This document shows positions 6,601 to 6,997 of a stretch of DNA of 6,997 nucleotides, one piece after another. This stretch comes from Verrucomicrobiales bacterium. GTDB lineage: Bacteria > Verrucomicrobiota > Verrucomicrobiia > Verrucomicrobiales > Akkermansiaceae. Numbering within the stretch: the first letter of the stretch is position 1; each line of letters opens with the position of its first letter. The notes under the pieces were generated by a model. The model was not told the origin of the DNA. It saw only the letters and a program-made list of their open reading frames with translations, and made no database searches. The position numbers and the translations under genes are program-made. The stretch is from assembly GCA_003483645.1 (NCBI GenBank), contig DMYM01000152.1, positions 1 through 6,997 on the forward strand. Direction: 5' to 3'.

Positions 6601-6997
6601 CGAGGAAGGCCTGAATGCAATGGCCTACAACCGTTGCATTGGAACCCGCTACTGCGCCAACAACTGCCCCTACAAGGCGCGGCGTTTCAATTTTTTCGAC
6701 TACAATAAACGCAATCCACTCATCGATCACAACCTCTACAAGGGGCCCTTCGGCGAGACGCAGGTGGGCAACGCTCCTCATCTCCAGCGTAACCCCAACG
6801 TCTCGGTCCGTATGCGCGGAGTGATGGAAAAGTGCACCTATTGCGTGCAGCGCCTGGAGAGCGCCAAGATCAAGCAGAAGCAGATCGGGCGTGACAAGAC
6901 GCTGCGTGCCGGAGTCGGGTCCACCGCGGTATCGATCAGCGCGGAGGACCTGCGGATCAAGCCGGACTCAGTGAAGGTGGCGTGCCAGGAGGCGTGC
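3686..6997 (+). CDS. actB: ACIII subunit ActB, molybdopterin-like/Fe-S fusion with extended Tat signal (3' partial)
   Basis: 1104 codons, open to the last base, with no stop in frame. ActB is the large peripheral subunit of ACIII, passing quinol-derived electrons through Fe-S clusters toward the ActA haems. Order: an N-terminal extension with WRSVGELE and EREFPEG (21-44), typical of the extended Tat domain of TAT-variant-translocated oxidoreductases; twin-arginine RRSFLK (57-62), then a hydrophobic stretch ending LVSC with Cys78; a molybdopterin-oxidoreductase-like domain (about 85-850; family members lack the Mo cofactor), including GGMADHRLRSTPSQI; and a ferredoxin-like Fe-S domain. Cluster ligands: CVGCNACLIAC (C879, 882, 885, 889), CMQCENAPCETVC (C952, 955, 960, 964), CIGTRYCANNC (C984, 990, 994, with Thr987 where a Cys usually lies), CTYC (C1050, 1053) and CQEAC (C1100, 1104) at the window edge. 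The ATG at 3686 has no Shine-Dalgarno at normal distance, so coupling to actA is likely. About 40-120 residues are probably missing. Confidence 0.93.
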   Translation, partial: MSKRIWHHPEIPADDAGIVSWRSVGELERSAAFQAHLEREFPEGSGYLSEEDRQATRRSFLKLMGASSALGGLTLVSCRRPESYIVPYKKAPEWVIPGKPLYYASTRPRAEGSVPLVVTTFEGRPTKVASNGDHNDGCGADALTQASVLNLYDPKRSRDFLKGGKKASQKEFEEIFASIAREGGKLAVLVGEDDCPTRNRLKGELEAAFPGSKFYSYEVLRGEARRKVHAEVFGDGTETVVDFSKADRILSLDCDFLGIDPMGSASEFSRKRQGGGEDYRQDIDAEAMNRLYVVETAYSLTGGMADHRLRSTPSQIARIAAQLATELGVTVEGYEAGRMSAEEKAALLGDAKTFDEWVRGCVDDLKASEGKAVVLAGSRHGEELQRIVIAINKKLGAYGGPLVVYQTGREGYGTIEEFEKDIDSDTTILVLGPANPVYDRPGGKFADLLKQAKLSIHLGLRTDATALASDWHIPAAHYLESWGDTRSASGIYSLVQPMILPLYGGHSELEILSQLLSWKDFDWARVESKNPEERIAAPALIAGEGPGGEPSPALAEVRRTFALPGNANDEGEAEWKEALRDGYLRSSSYQSIDTDKAKDAAPGLRAVKSDGIEINFLADASVWDGRYIDNGWLQEAPDPISKLSWDNAALVSPKTAKALGVYDAIQELEPESDIPLLGKVKNAPKPLIDEGKNARAPMALIKTMAGRMEIPVLVAFGHADDCISIALGYGQGASDKRDGVDVASEDDPYAPVGLVGINTGFNANQLRRDASFSAVAIDVTKVKERYPVALVQEHNAMNGRALAREVSTKDVSHHGHKLSFEKQVSKVRVQGPVDSHAPENISLYKRRGSATWESDSDKQEDLISDKIHQWGMSIDLNTCVGCNACLIACQAENNIPIVGKEQVAMGREMHWIRMDRYFAAPMAETDEETHKKVPTPSWVQENPEMIPQPVACMQCENAPCETVCPVNATVHTEEGLNAMAYNRCIGTRYCANNCPYKARRFNFFDYNKRNPLIDHNLYKGPFGETQVGNAPHLQRNPNVSVRMRGVMEKCTYCVQRLESAKIKQKQIGRDKTLRAGVGSTAVSISAEDLRIKPDSVKVACQEAC

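Noticed and set aside
3686..6997. Polysulfide/DMSO reductase-type molybdoenzyme as an alternative identity
   Set aside because: Fusion of the catalytic-like domain to the four-cluster domain in one chain, the CIGT motif and the adjacent pentaheme cytochrome together fit ACIII ActB better.

Overview
The window is GC-rich bacterial chromosome with two parts. The left part (1-2496) holds sugar-metabolism genes of the kind abundant in Verrucomicrobiota and Planctomycetota: a Gfo/Idh/MocA oxidoreductase cut by the window's left edge, a decayed C-terminal piece of a second member of that family, and a secreted ThuA-domain protein. The right part (2882-6997) is the start of an Alternative Complex III (ACIII) respiratory operon: a pentaheme cytochrome (actA) followed by the large iron-sulfur/molybdopterin-like subunit (actB), which runs off the right edge. 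A Verrucomicrobiota host (Verrucomicrobiales-like) is my best guess. It rests on the gene mix and protein style, not on any marker gene.

Layout: 1-1062 oxidoreductase (partial); 1084-1118 rho-independent terminator; 1230-1490 orphan C-terminus of another Gfo/Idh/MocA protein; 1597-2496 secreted ThuA-like protein; 2539-2569 terminator; 2570-2881 non-coding with one perfect hairpin; 2882-2922 two 18-bp palindromic operators; 2966-3682 actA; 3686-6997 actB (partial). All genes are on the + strand. The two terminators mark three transcription units.

How the parts work together: the oxidoreductase and ThuA-like protein may both act on (keto)sugars, since this pairing recalls ThuA/ThuB, but they are separately terminated. 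ActA and ActB form the peripheral, electron-transferring part of ACIII, which oxidises quinol and passes electrons to a cytochrome c or a terminal oxidase. Genes for the membrane subunits (actC onward) would be expected just beyond the window.

The most notable observation is the pair of sites upstream of actA. Each fits the redox-sensing repressor Rex consensus (TTGTGAA-N4-TTCACAA) in full, and the two are exact reverse complements of each other. This suggests direct NADH/NAD+ control of ACIII. I found no CRISPR array, tRNA, rRNA, insertion sequence or defence system, and no wholly undescribed system.
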